This document shows positions 5,513-13,187 of a stretch of 13,187 nt of DNA, piece after piece. The notes below the pieces were generated by a model, which worked only from the letters and a program-made list of their open reading frames with translations, was not told where the DNA came from and searched no databases. How positions within the stretch are numbered: position 1 is the first letter of the stretch; the number at the start of each line of letters is the position of its first letter. Both the position numbers and the translations under genes were made by a program. The stretch spans positions 1 through 13,187 of the forward strand of contig JAQGLH010000139.1 in NCBI GenBank assembly GCA_028293005.1, in the 5' to 3' direction. This stretch comes from Alphaproteobacteria bacterium. GTDB taxonomy: Bacteria; Pseudomonadota; Alphaproteobacteria; Sphingomonadales; Sphingomonadaceae.

Positions 5513-5725
5513 TTGCAAAACCAGATCCACCCTATCGATCGCGCCGCGCTCGCGGACGCGAATGAGCTGATCGCGCGCTTCGGCGAGCATGCGGGGATCG
5601 AGGCGGCGTCGCGCGCCGACAAGAGCCGGACCGTCGGCAACGTCATCCACTTCTGCCGCTGGCGGCAAGCCGAGCGCACGATCGAAATGCTCGCCGTCAA
5701 GGATGCGCCCGGCACCATCCATTAA
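5513..5725 (+). CDS. Small soluble conserved-type protein starting at TTG, function unknown
   Basis: The 70-aa product begins MQNQIHPIDRAALADANEL and ends in VKDAPGTIH. The body is one regular sequence, with LADANELIARFGEHAGIEAA (13-32), SRADKSRTVGN (33-43), then VIHFCRWRQAERTIEMLA (44-61). This looks like two or three helices around an unusual His-Phe-Cys-Arg-Trp-Arg core. I associate this type of sequence with short uncharacterised sphingomonad proteins, but I cannot name a domain. Reasons to accept the frame are the low-noise composition, the AGGG ribosome binding site 7 nt before the TTG, and the way the frame upstream turns into arginine/serine-rich noise. An ATG-only gene search would miss it or extend it wrongly. 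It is divergent to the two-helix membrane protein and lies 120 bp before tamA. Confidence 0.7.
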   Translation: MQNQIHPIDRAALADANELIARFGEHAGIEAASRADKSRTVGNVIHFCRWRQAERTIEMLAVKDAPGTIH

Positions 5726-5833
5726 GCCGCGACTTCAAGCAGCGCGGCCCGCAGGCTGTTCGCGCTGAAGCCAAACGCTTTTTAGTCGCTGCTCAATCGC
5801 TATTCTGCGCTGGCGGAGCTTGATTGCCCCCGC

Positions 5834-5839
5834 TAGATT
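5834..5839 (+). promoter_or_regulatory. Possible -10 box of the tamA-tamB operon, leaderless start
   Basis: TAGATT at 5834-5839 ends 6 nt before the ATG at 5846, the same spacing as in the S24 gene, and no Shine-Dalgarno sequence precedes either this ATG or the next one at 5861. No convincing -35 box lies 16-18 nt upstream, so the call is tentative. The 120 bp gap (5726-5845) shows no clear terminator or other signal. Confidence 0.3.
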
Positions 5840-5845
5840 CGCGCT

Positions 5846-7831
5846 ATGTTGCAAGTTGCTATGCGGCGGTGTGTGACGGCCGCATTGGTCGTTGCGGCCC
5901 TTAATTTCGGTCACGACCGGGCGGCTGCGCAAGGTGTGGATGGCTTGGGGGAGCTGAATGCCCCGCTGGATCCTTCCGCGCCGCTCGATCCGATGCCGGG
6001 GCTTGGCGTGGACTGGCCGACGCTCAACGATCAGCCGAGCGAGGAGCAGCCGGGCAGCGCGATTTCGCAAACCCCCACCAGCTCGATCGCCGACGAAGCG
6101 CTGGTGCGCTCCTATAATGTCCGCCTCGAGGGGCTTGGCGAGGTCGCCGGTGAGGAGCTGACCGACCAGTTCAATCAATTGTCGACGCTCCAGGCAAACC
6201 GCGACGATCCGGCGAATGCTGCCCAGATCGACCGCCGCGCGCGCGAGGACGCCGACCTGCTCGCCGAATTGCTGCGGGCGCACGGCTATTATGATGCCCT
6301 GGTCGACACCAAGGTCGAGGCCGAGGACGCGGGCAGGCGAGTCACTGTGACGCTCGTCGCGAATCCCGGCCCGCTCTATCATTTTGCCGAAGTTCGGTTG
6401 CCAGGCCTCGAGCAGGCGGGCGACGACGCCCCTGCTCTGCGGGAGGCATTCGCGGTCAAGCCCCAGGACCCCGTCGAATCGGCACGGGTGATCACGGGCG
6501 AGGCGGCGCTGCGCCTCGCGCTGGGCGATCGCGGCTATCCGTTCGCGGAGGTCGGGGCGCGCGACATCGTCGTCGACCATGGGACCCGGACCGCAACGCT
6601 GACGATGCCGGTCCAGCCCAACGGCCGTCGGCAGTTCGGCCGCATCACCGTCGAGGGAAAGAAGCTTTTCAGCGCGCGGCATATCCAGACGATCGCACGC
6701 TTTCGCACCGGCGATCGCTACGCCGCTTCGCGCATCGACGATCTTCGGCGGGCGCTGATCGCCACCGGCCTCGTCTCGTCGGCAACGATACGGCCGGTGG
6801 CGCGGCAAGGCAGCGAGGTCGTCGATATCGCCGTGGCGCTCGAGCCGGCGCCGGTGCACACGGTGGCGGGCGAGATCGGCTATGGCACCGGCGAAGGCCT
6901 GCGGCTGGAGGCAAGCTGGCAGCACCGCAATATGATCAAGCCGGAAGGCGCGGTGACGATCCGCGGCGTCGCCGGGACGCGCGAGCAATTGATCGGCGCG
7001 TCGCTTCGCCAGAATAATTTCCGCAGACGCGACCAGGTGCTCACCGCGCAAGCCGCGATCAGCCACGTCAGGCAGGACGCCTACACCGCCGACACTTTCC
7101 AGATGGGTGCGGGGATCGAGCGCGAGACGAACATCATCTGGCAGAAGAAATGGACTTGGTCGCTGGGCACCGAGCTGGTCGCCAGCGACGAGAAGGATGT
7201 CGACGTCGCGACCGCGACCACGCGGCACCGCACCTTCCTGATCGGCGCGCTGCCGACGACGCTCAGCTATGACGGTTCCAACGATCTGCTCGACCCGACC
7301 AAGGGCTTCCGCCTCTCGGGCCGTCTGTCACCCGAGCTATCGCTGCAGAACGGCGCGTTCGGCTATGCACGGGCCCAGATCGACGGAAGCTTCTATCAGC
7401 CGGTCTCGAGCCGTGTCGTCATCGCCACGCGCGTCCGGCTCGGCACGATCGTCGGCGCAAGCCGCGACCGGATCGCGCCGTCCCGCCGCTTCTACGCGGG
7501 CGGCGGCGGCTCGGTCCGCGGCTATGGCTACCAGGATCTCGGCCCTCGCGATCCGATCTTCAACGACCCGATCGGCGGACGCAGCCTTGCCGAGTTCGCG
7601 CTCGAGGCGCGAGTGCGCGTCGGCAATTTCGGGATCGTTCCGTTCGTCGATGCCGGAAACATCTACACCTCGCCATTGCCGCATCTCGACAGCCTGCGCT
7701 TCGGGACCGGCATCGGCCTGCGCTACCACAGCAATTTCGGTCCGATCCGCATCGATGTCGGGACGCCGATCGCTCGGCGTTCCGGCGAGCCGCGGATCGC
7801 GGTCTACGTCTCGCTCGGCCAGGCATTCTGA
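5846..7831 (+). CDS. tamA: Outer-membrane Omp85-family assembly factor TamA (BamA/TamA family)
   Basis: The 661-aa product has an N-terminal signal sequence (hydrophobic core TAALVVAALNF, 11-21, with cleavage near DRAAAQG, 24-30). A Pro/Asp/Glu-rich linker (about 31-85) follows. Three POTRA-like units come next: about 88-174 (starting YNVRLEGLGEV), 175-258, and 262-335 (starting FGRITVEGKKLF). The C-terminal 16-strand barrel occupies 336-661. The Omp85 hallmark is in the L6 loop, FYAGGGGSVRGYGYQDLGPRD, with VRGY at 557-560, and the chain ends in the terminal phenylalanine (GQAF) expected of barrel proteins recognised by the Bam complex. TamA sits in the outer membrane and works with TamB in outer-membrane protein insertion and lipid transport. 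ATG 5846 is used; ATG 5861 would still give a complete signal peptide. It overlaps tamB by 1 nt (TGATG), so the pair is one coupled operon. The linker before the first POTRA domain is longer than in the E. coli protein. Confidence 0.93.
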   Translation: MLQVAMRRCVTAALVVAALNFGHDRAAAQGVDGLGELNAPLDPSAPLDPMPGLGVDWPTLNDQPSEEQPGSAISQTPTSSIADEALVRSYNVRLEGLGEVAGEELTDQFNQLSTLQANRDDPANAAQIDRRAREDADLLAELLRAHGYYDALVDTKVEAEDAGRRVTVTLVANPGPLYHFAEVRLPGLEQAGDDAPALREAFAVKPQDPVESARVITGEAALRLALGDRGYPFAEVGARDIVVDHGTRTATLTMPVQPNGRRQFGRITVEGKKLFSARHIQTIARFRTGDRYAASRIDDLRRALIATGLVSSATIRPVARQGSEVVDIAVALEPAPVHTVAGEIGYGTGEGLRLEASWQHRNMIKPEGAVTIRGVAGTREQLIGASLRQNNFRRRDQVLTAQAAISHVRQDAYTADTFQMGAGIERETNIIWQKKWTWSLGTELVASDEKDVDVATATTRHRTFLIGALPTTLSYDGSNDLLDPTKGFRLSGRLSPELSLQNGAFGYARAQIDGSFYQPVSSRVVIATRVRLGTIVGASRDRIAPSRRFYAGGGGSVRGYGYQDLGPRDPIFNDPIGGRSLAEFALEARVRVGNFGIVPFVDAGNIYTSPLPHLDSLRFGTGIGLRYHSNFGPIRIDVGTPIARRSGEPRIAVYVSLGQAF

Positions 7832-10800
7832 TGGAGGAGGATCCAAAGCAGGGGGACGAGCCCCTAATCCGGCGGCGTCGGCGTTGGCGGACCCGCATCA
7901 TCCGGATCGCGCTTGGGCTGGTGGCGGGCTTGATCGTGCTGCTCGCCGCGCTGATCGCTTCGCTCGATACCGGACCCGGCCACCGCTTCCTCGTCGACCG
8001 AATCGCCGAGATCAGCCCGGCATCTGGGCTCAAGATCCGCATCGGCCGCATCGAAGGCTCGATATGGGGCTCCACCCGGCTCCGCGACGTGCGCGTCTAT
8101 GATCCGCAAGGACTGTTCGCCGAATCGTCGCTGATCGAGCTCGATTGGCATCCGACCGCCTGGCTCGGGAACCGGCTGGCGATCGACGAGCTGACTTCCG
8201 AGCTGGTGATCGTCCACCGTCTGCCCAAGCTCAGGCCGAGCACCAAGCCGGGGCCGATCCTGCCGAGCTTCGACATCAAGATCGGTCGGCTCGAGATCGC
8301 GCAGCTTCGTTTCGAAAAAGGCGTCACGGGCGAGCGCCGGATCGCGCGGCTGGCCGGGGACGCCGATGTCCGCTCCGGTCGCGCGATCGTCCATCTCTCA
8401 GCCTCGGTACGCGGCGGCGAGCGGCTCGCGCTCGCGCTCGATGCGGAGCCCGACCGCAAGAAGTTCGATCTCGGCGTGCGCCTCGATGCACCGGCGAACA
8501 GCGTCAGCGGCACGATGGCCGGTACGAAGCGCCCGATCAAGCTGGTGGTTCAAGGCGACGGCGACTGGTCGGCCTGGACGGGCAGCGCGGCGCTGGACCT
8601 GTCCGGACGGCCGGCCGCGCGGCTCGCGCTGCGGGCACGGCAAGGACGCTACAGCCTCGCCGGCCGGCTCGCGCCCGCGCAGTTCCTCACCGGCAAGGGC
8701 GCGCGGCTGACAAGCCCGCGCATCGATGTCGCAGCCGCTGCAACGCTCGCAGACCGGCGGCTGGACGGCCGTTTGTCGCTGCGCTCGCCGTCGCTCAAGG
8801 TCGAAAGCGCAGGTGTGATCGATCTCGCCACGAGCAGCTTCGACGGCGTCCGCACCGGGATCGACCTGCTCCGCCCGCCGGCGCTGTTCACCAACATGAC
8901 CGGTCGGACGGTGCGGCTGACGATGCTGCTCAACGGGCCGTTCGGGCAGGCGAATTTCGCCTATCGCCTGACCTCGCCGCACGTCGCATTCGACGCGACA
9001 GGGTTCGACGATCTTCGTGCCGAAGGCAGCGGACGCTTGTCGCGCGCCCCGCTGAGCGTGCCGATCCGGCTCAGCGCGCGCCGCGTGACCGGGATCGGCG
9101 CGGTCGCGGGCGGGATCCTCGCCAATCTCAGCGTCCGCGGCGTCCTCAAGGTGACGCCGCAGCGCTTGAGCGGGGAGGGGCTGGCGCTGAGCTCGGACAA
9201 GCTCAAGGGCAAGGTCAGCCTGCTCGTCGACCTCAGGACCGGCCGCTACGATATCGTGCTGTCGGGCGGCATGACGCGCTATCTGATCCCCGGGCTCGGG
9301 ATCATCGATGTGACCACCGAGCTCAAGGTCGTGCCTGCACCCGGCCGCGGCACTTTGGTGACCGGGCGGGGACGCGCCTGGGTCCGCCGGTTCGACAACA
9401 AGTTTCTCGCCGGACTCGCCGGGGGGCTGCCGCAGATCGACACCGGCCTCGTGCGCGGCGCGGACGGCGTGATCCATTTCCAGAACCTGCGGCTGACCGG
9501 ACCGGCGATCCGGATTACCGGCAACGGGTATCGACGGCGGGACGGCAGTTTTCATTTCGAAGGATCGGGCGTGCAGCGCCAATACGGGCCGCTCGCGCTG
9601 ATGCTCGACGGCCGGATCGATCGGCCCAGGCTGGAGATCCGGCTCAAGCGGCCGATGGACGGCCTCGGCCTCGCCGACGTGCTGCTCAACCTCGATCCGA
9701 CGGCGCAGGGCTTCGCCTATCGCGCAGCCGGCCGGTCGACCCTGGGTCCGTTCACGTCGCACGGTGCGATCCTGCTTCCGCGGGCGGGCCCGGCAGTGAT
9801 CGAGGTCGCCGCGCTCAACGTCTCGAGCACCAATGCGACCGGCAGCCTTCGCTCCGATCCAGGCGGCTTCCTCGGCAGGCTCGATGTCGCCGGTGGCGGG
9901 CTCGACGGACGCCTGCTGTTCAGCCCGCTACGCGGCATGCAGCGCATCGAAGCGCATATGACCGCACAGGACGCCAAGTTCGCGGGGCCGCCGCCGATCT
10001 CGATCCGGCGCGGCCAGCTCGATGCGATTGCCTTGCTCGATCCGAATGGCACTTCGATCGATGCGACGGTCGGTGTGCGCGGTGTGAGCAGCGGCGCGTT
10101 GTCGCTCGCCAATCTCGATGCCACGGTCAAGCTCCGCGGCGGCAGCGGACAGGTCCGCGCGACCCTCGCCGGCGCACGGGGACGCGCTTTCAGCTTCACG
10201 GCTGCCGCCGATGTCGCGCCGGGGAGTATCCGGCTGAGCGGCAGCGGAACAGTGGACGGCCGTCCGATCATATTCACGCAGCCGGCGCAGTTCACCCGCG
10301 AGGGTGACGGCTGGCGCCTCGCGCCGACGGCGCTGCGCTTCGCCGGAGGCACCGCAAACGTCTCGGGACTGTTCGGATCCGGCCGCACCGAGATCGGCGC
10401 ACGGGTGGAGGCGATGCCGTTGACCGTGTTCGACATCGCTTATCCCCAGCTCGGCCTCGGCGGGATTGCCTCGGGAACGTTCAACTATCGCGCAGCAAGC
10501 GGCGCGGCGCCGCCGGTGGGCGACGTCAATCTGCGCATTCGCGGTCTGACACGCGCCGGGCTGGTGCTCGCATCCAAGCCGGTCGACGTCGGCCTCATCG
10601 CGAAGCTCGACGGCGTCAATGCCGCGATGCGCGCGGTTGCAGTGAGCGAGGGCAAGACGATCGGGCGGGCGCAGGCGCGGATTTCCCCGATCGGCGGCGG
10701 CGGCGGCCTGCTCGAGCGGGTGTCGCGTGCGCCGCTATTCGCGCAGCTCCGCTACAATGGCCCGGCCGACACTTTGTGGCGGCTGACCGGCATCGAGCTG

Positions 10801-12015
10801 ATCGACATCAGCGGTCCGGTCGCGGTCGGCGCCGATGCCCGCGGGACGCTGCACGACCCGGTGATTCGCGGATCGCTTCAGACGGAGAAGGCCCGCCTCG
10901 AAAGCCCGGTGATCGGCACGGTTATCGAGAATTTCAAATCGAGCGGACGCTTCGGCGGATCCCGGCTGGTGCTCGACAGCTTCAGTGGCACGACCAAGCA
11001 TGGCGGCACGGTGGCCGGACGCGGCAGCTTCGACCTGGCATCGGCGCGGGGTTTCGGCATCGACCTCGCGGTCGAGGCGGAAGCGGCGCAGCTGATCGAT
11101 CGCGACGATTTGAAGGCGCAGGTGACAGGGCCGATCGCCATCAAATCGGACGGTTCGGGCGGTACGATCTCCGGAGACGTGCGTCTCGTCACCGGCAGCT
11201 TCAGGCTCGGTGCCGCGACCGCGGCCGCGCAAGTCCCGCGGCTCGACATCCGCGAGATCAACCGGCCCGACGACGAGCCGCTTCCGCCGCAGCCGGGTGC
11301 GCCGTGGCGGCTCGATTTCAACGTCAGCGCGCGCAACCGGCTGCGCGTGACCGGGCTAGGCATTAACAGCGAGTGGGGCGCGGCGTTGAAGATCAACGGC
11401 ACGGTCGCCGAGCCGCGGATCACCGGATCGGCGACCTTGGTCCGCGGGACCTACGATTTCGCCGGCCGCAGGTTCGATCTCGACCGCGGCACGATCCGTT
11501 TCGTCGGCGAAAGCCCGCCAAACCCGATCCTCGACATCACTGCCGAAGGCGGCGTCCAGGGGGTCAATGCGACGATCCACGTCACCGGGCGCGGGCAAAG
11601 GCCGGAGATCAGCTTCACCAGCACGCCGGCGATGCCGCAGGACGAGCTGCTGAGCCGATTGCTGTTCGGCACGTCGATCACCAATCTGTCGGCACCCGAG
11701 GCGGTGCAGCTTGCCGCGGCGGTCGCGGCACTCAACAACACCGGCGGCGGACTCGACCCGATCAACGCCGTGCGCGGCGCGATCGGGCTGGACCGGCTGC
11801 GCATCCTCCCGGCCGACATCGCCACCGGCCAGGGGACGTCGATCGCGGCGGGCAAGTATATCGGCCGCCGCGTCTACGTGGAGGTGATCACCGACACGCG
11901 CGGCTATTCGGCGACCCGGCTCGAATATCAGATCACGCGCTGGCTCTCGATCCTCTCGACCATCTCGACGATCGGGCGGCAAAGCGTCAACGCGCGGATC
12001 TCGAAGGATTATTAG
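7831..12015 (+). CDS. tamB: Translocation and assembly module protein TamB (DUF490, AsmA-like bridge protein)
   Basis: The 1394-aa product has a basic cytoplasmic start (IRRRRRWRTRIIR, 13-25), one signal-anchor helix (about 26-45) and then a periplasmic body of repeating short beta-strands. That body is the groove-like fold of the AsmA/TamB/YhdP class, which spans the periplasm and is thought to conduct phospholipids between membranes. The N-terminal block HRFLVDRIAE...GLKIRIGRIEGSIWG (51-80) with DVRVYDPQGLFA is typical of TamB. The C-terminal DUF490 domain fills about the last 350 residues. It includes RGTYDFAGRRFDLDRGTIRF (from 1205), the ISFTSTPAMPQDELLSRLLFG run (D1271-ELLSRLLFG), a GAIGLDRLRI segment and the closing tract to KDY. 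The length fits the usual 1200-1500. The start overlaps the tamA stop by 1 nt. Curiously, a GGAGGAGG run lies just after rather than before the ATG, so translation is probably coupled to tamA termination. Confidence 0.94.
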   Translation: MEEDPKQGDEPLIRRRRRWRTRIIRIALGLVAGLIVLLAALIASLDTGPGHRFLVDRIAEISPASGLKIRIGRIEGSIWGSTRLRDVRVYDPQGLFAESSLIELDWHPTAWLGNRLAIDELTSELVIVHRLPKLRPSTKPGPILPSFDIKIGRLEIAQLRFEKGVTGERRIARLAGDADVRSGRAIVHLSASVRGGERLALALDAEPDRKKFDLGVRLDAPANSVSGTMAGTKRPIKLVVQGDGDWSAWTGSAALDLSGRPAARLALRARQGRYSLAGRLAPAQFLTGKGARLTSPRIDVAAAATLADRRLDGRLSLRSPSLKVESAGVIDLATSSFDGVRTGIDLLRPPALFTNMTGRTVRLTMLLNGPFGQANFAYRLTSPHVAFDATGFDDLRAEGSGRLSRAPLSVPIRLSARRVTGIGAVAGGILANLSVRGVLKVTPQRLSGEGLALSSDKLKGKVSLLVDLRTGRYDIVLSGGMTRYLIPGLGIIDVTTELKVVPAPGRGTLVTGRGRAWVRRFDNKFLAGLAGGLPQIDTGLVRGADGVIHFQNLRLTGPAIRITGNGYRRRDGSFHFEGSGVQRQYGPLALMLDGRIDRPRLEIRLKRPMDGLGLADVLLNLDPTAQGFAYRAAGRSTLGPFTSHGAILLPRAGPAVIEVAALNVSSTNATGSLRSDPGGFLGRLDVAGGGLDGRLLFSPLRGMQRIEAHMTAQDAKFAGPPPISIRRGQLDAIALLDPNGTSIDATVGVRGVSSGALSLANLDATVKLRGGSGQVRATLAGARGRAFSFTAAADVAPGSIRLSGSGTVDGRPIIFTQPAQFTREGDGWRLAPTALRFAGGTANVSGLFGSGRTEIGARVEAMPLTVFDIAYPQLGLGGIASGTFNYRAASGAAPPVGDVNLRIRGLTRAGLVLASKPVDVGLIAKLDGVNAAMRAVAVSEGKTIGRAQARISPIGGGGGLLERVSRAPLFAQLRYNGPADTLWRLTGIELIDISGPVAVGADARGTLHDPVIRGSLQTEKARLESPVIGTVIENFKSSGRFGGSRLVLDSFSGTTKHGGTVAGRGSFDLASARGFGIDLAVEAEAAQLIDRDDLKAQVTGPIAIKSDGSGGTISGDVRLVTGSFRLGAATAAAQVPRLDIREINRPDDEPLPPQPGAPWRLDFNVSARNRLRVTGLGINSEWGAALKINGTVAEPRITGSATLVRGTYDFAGRRFDLDRGTIRFVGESPPNPILDITAEGGVQGVNATIHVTGRGQRPEISFTSTPAMPQDELLSRLLFGTSITNLSAPEAVQLAAAVAALNNTGGGLDPINAVRGAIGLDRLRILPADIATGQGTSIAAGKYIGRRVYVEVITDTRGYSATRLEYQITRWLSILSTISTIGRQSVNARISKDY

Positions 12016-12022
12016 CGGTGCG

Positions 12023-12031
12023 AAGGGGAGG
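12023..12031 (+). promoter_or_regulatory. Strong ribosome binding site of the permease gene
   Basis: AAGGGGAGG lies 4 nt before ATG 12036 and sets this start over the in-frame GTG at 12018. Only 20 bp separate the tamB stop from this ATG, so the permease may be read from the tam transcript; no terminator is seen in the gap. Confidence 0.6.
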
Positions 12032-12035
12032 TGCG

Positions 12036-13187
12036 ATGGCGGGCTGGAACGCCAGGAAGCCTAATCTCGATACCGAGCATCTCCATCCCGACCAGCGGCT
12101 GCGGCGCAGCCTCGGCTGGCCGCATCTCATCGCGCTTGGGATCGGCGCCATCGTCGGCGCGGGCATCCTGACGTTGATCGGCGTCGGCGCCGACCGGGCC
12201 GGGCCCGCGGTGATCGTCTCGTTCGCAATCGCCGGGCTGATCTGTGCCTGCGCCGCGCTCGCCTATGCCGAAATGGCGACGATGATCCCGGCCTCGGGCA
12301 GCGCCTACACCTATTCCTACGTGGTGATCGGCGAGCTTGTCGCCTGGATCATCGGCTGGAGCCTGATCCTCGAATATTCGCTGGTGGTGAGCGCGGTCGC
12401 CGTCGGCTGGTCGGGCTATGCGACGCCCTTGCTCCAGGGGGCGCTGTCGTTCCCGCTCGAATGGGCGCGCGGTCCGGAGCTGGGCGGGATCGCCAATTTG
12501 CCCGCGATCTTCATCATCTTCGTCGTCGCGGGCCTGCTGATCCTCGGGACGCGCGAAAGCGCGACGATCAATGTCGTCCTGGTCATCGTCAAGATCGTCG
12601 CGCTGGTGGTGTTCGTGACCGTGGCCTTGCCCTATTTCGATTCCGCCAATTTCGAGCCCTTCATGCCTTACGGCTTCGGCAAATCGATGGGCGGCGACGG
12701 CGTCGAGCGCGGCGTGATGGCAGCGGCGGCGATCATCTTCTTCGCCTTTTACGGTTTCGACGCCATCGCCACCGCAGCCGAGGAAGCCAAGAACCCCGGC
12801 CGCGATCTCGCGATCGGCATCGTCGGCTCGATGATCGCCTGCGTCATCATCTACATGGCGGTCGCAATCGCAGCGGTCGGGGCGCTCCGTTTCGTGTCAT
12901 TCGCGAACACCCCCGAGCCGCTGGCGCTGATCCTTCGCGCGCTCGGGCGAAGCGGCGCAGCGACCTATCTCGCCGCCTCGGCGGTGATCGCGCTGCCGAC
13001 CGTCTTGCTCGCCTTCCTCTACGGCCAAAGCCGGATCTTCTTCGTTATGGCGCGCGACGGGCTGCTGCCGATCGCGCTGGCAAAGGTTTCGGCGCGCGGC
13101 ACGCCGATGCGCATCACCTTGATCACCGCGTTGCTCGTCGCGGCGATCGCGGGGCTGCTGCCGATCGACGAGATCGCCGCGCTCGCC
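12036..13187 (+). CDS. APC-superfamily amino acid permease, 3' end missing
   Basis: The first 384 residues are present and the frame is open at the window end; family members are about 450-500 aa. This is an inner-membrane amino acid transporter, probably driven by proton symport, closest in character to the cationic amino acid transporter (CAT/YfnA-like) branch. The TM1 substrate-binding motif GIGAIVGAGILTLIG is at 35-49. TM3 follows the ALAYAEMATMIPASGSAYTY segment (75-94). TM5 contains TRESATINVVLVIVKI (172-187). The unwound TM6 motif is FFAFYGFDAIATAAEEAKNP (235-254). The TM8 to cytoplasmic loop signature QSRIFFVMARDGLLP is at 331-345. About ten of the usual 12-14 helices are visible. The family is clear. 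The exact substrate cannot be given. Its link to the tam genes is probably only positional. Confidence 0.93.
   Translation, partial: MAGWNARKPNLDTEHLHPDQRLRRSLGWPHLIALGIGAIVGAGILTLIGVGADRAGPAVIVSFAIAGLICACAALAYAEMATMIPASGSAYTYSYVVIGELVAWIIGWSLILEYSLVVSAVAVGWSGYATPLLQGALSFPLEWARGPELGGIANLPAIFIIFVVAGLLILGTRESATINVVLVIVKIVALVVFVTVALPYFDSANFEPFMPYGFGKSMGGDGVERGVMAAAAIIFFAFYGFDAIATAAEEAKNPGRDLAIGIVGSMIACVIIYMAVAIAAVGALRFVSFANTPEPLALILRALGRSGAATYLAASAVIALPTVLLAFLYGQSRIFFVMARDGLLPIALAKVSARGTPMRITLITALLVAAIAGLLPIDEIAALA

Noticed and set aside
5755..5785. Possible terminator before tamA (GCG...CGC then TTTTT)
   Set aside because: The stem would be only about three base pairs; the T-run alone is not enough.
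5735..7228. Minus-strand open frame of 497 codons opposite tamA
   Set aside because: The product is an Arg/Asp/His/Leu mix without domains; tamA on the plus strand has unmistakable Omp85 motifs over the same span.
8145..10307. Plus-strand open frame of 720 codons inside tamB
   Set aside because: It is an out-of-frame shadow dominated by Arg, Ala and Pro, while the tamB frame runs unbroken through it with the expected beta-rich pattern.

Overview
The window is GC-rich chromosomal DNA from an alphaproteobacterium, most likely Sphingomonas or a close relative (order Sphingomonadales). The reasons are the codon use, an exosortase-A-type ligase and glycosyltransferase pair, several short proteins of a type I associate with sphingomonads, and a TTGTCT-N17-TAGACT promoter with an apparently leaderless start. 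I see no transposase, integrase, tRNA, rRNA, CRISPR array or prophage structural gene. There is no stretch over 300 bp without a gene.

Region 1 (1-423) is the C-terminal part of a DJ-1/PfpI-family protein. Region 2 (454-4197) is a surface-polysaccharide or glycosylation module arranged divergently. On the minus strand a 66-aa membrane peptide overlaps an O-antigen-ligase-like (Wzy/WaaL-type) polytopic protein of the exosortase-A-associated class. On the plus strand a GT4 glycosyltransferase of the matching class is followed after 5 nt by an unrecognised membrane protein with a long acidic cytoplasmic or periplasmic tail. The exosortase and the PEP-CTERM proteins themselves are not in the window.

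Region 3 (4210-5180) is a divergent pair. One gene is a small helix-turn-helix-like protein (minus strand). The other is an S24-peptidase/HTH repressor of the CI/LexA type (plus strand). About 98 bp separate them, with a strong promoter, repeated TTCCTA half-sites and a 10-bp palindrome. The layout resembles a CI/Cro switch without a phage around it and is the most interesting feature of the window.

Region 4 (5202-5725) holds two small divergent genes: a 61-aa two-helix membrane protein, and a 70-aa soluble protein that starts at TTG and is easy to miss. Region 5 (5846-12015) is a tamA-tamB operon with a 1-nt overlap. TamA is the Omp85 barrel with POTRA domains in the outer membrane, and TamB is the 1394-aa inner-membrane-anchored protein that spans the periplasm. 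Region 6 (12036-13187) is the first 384 residues of an APC-superfamily amino acid permease, cut by the window end.
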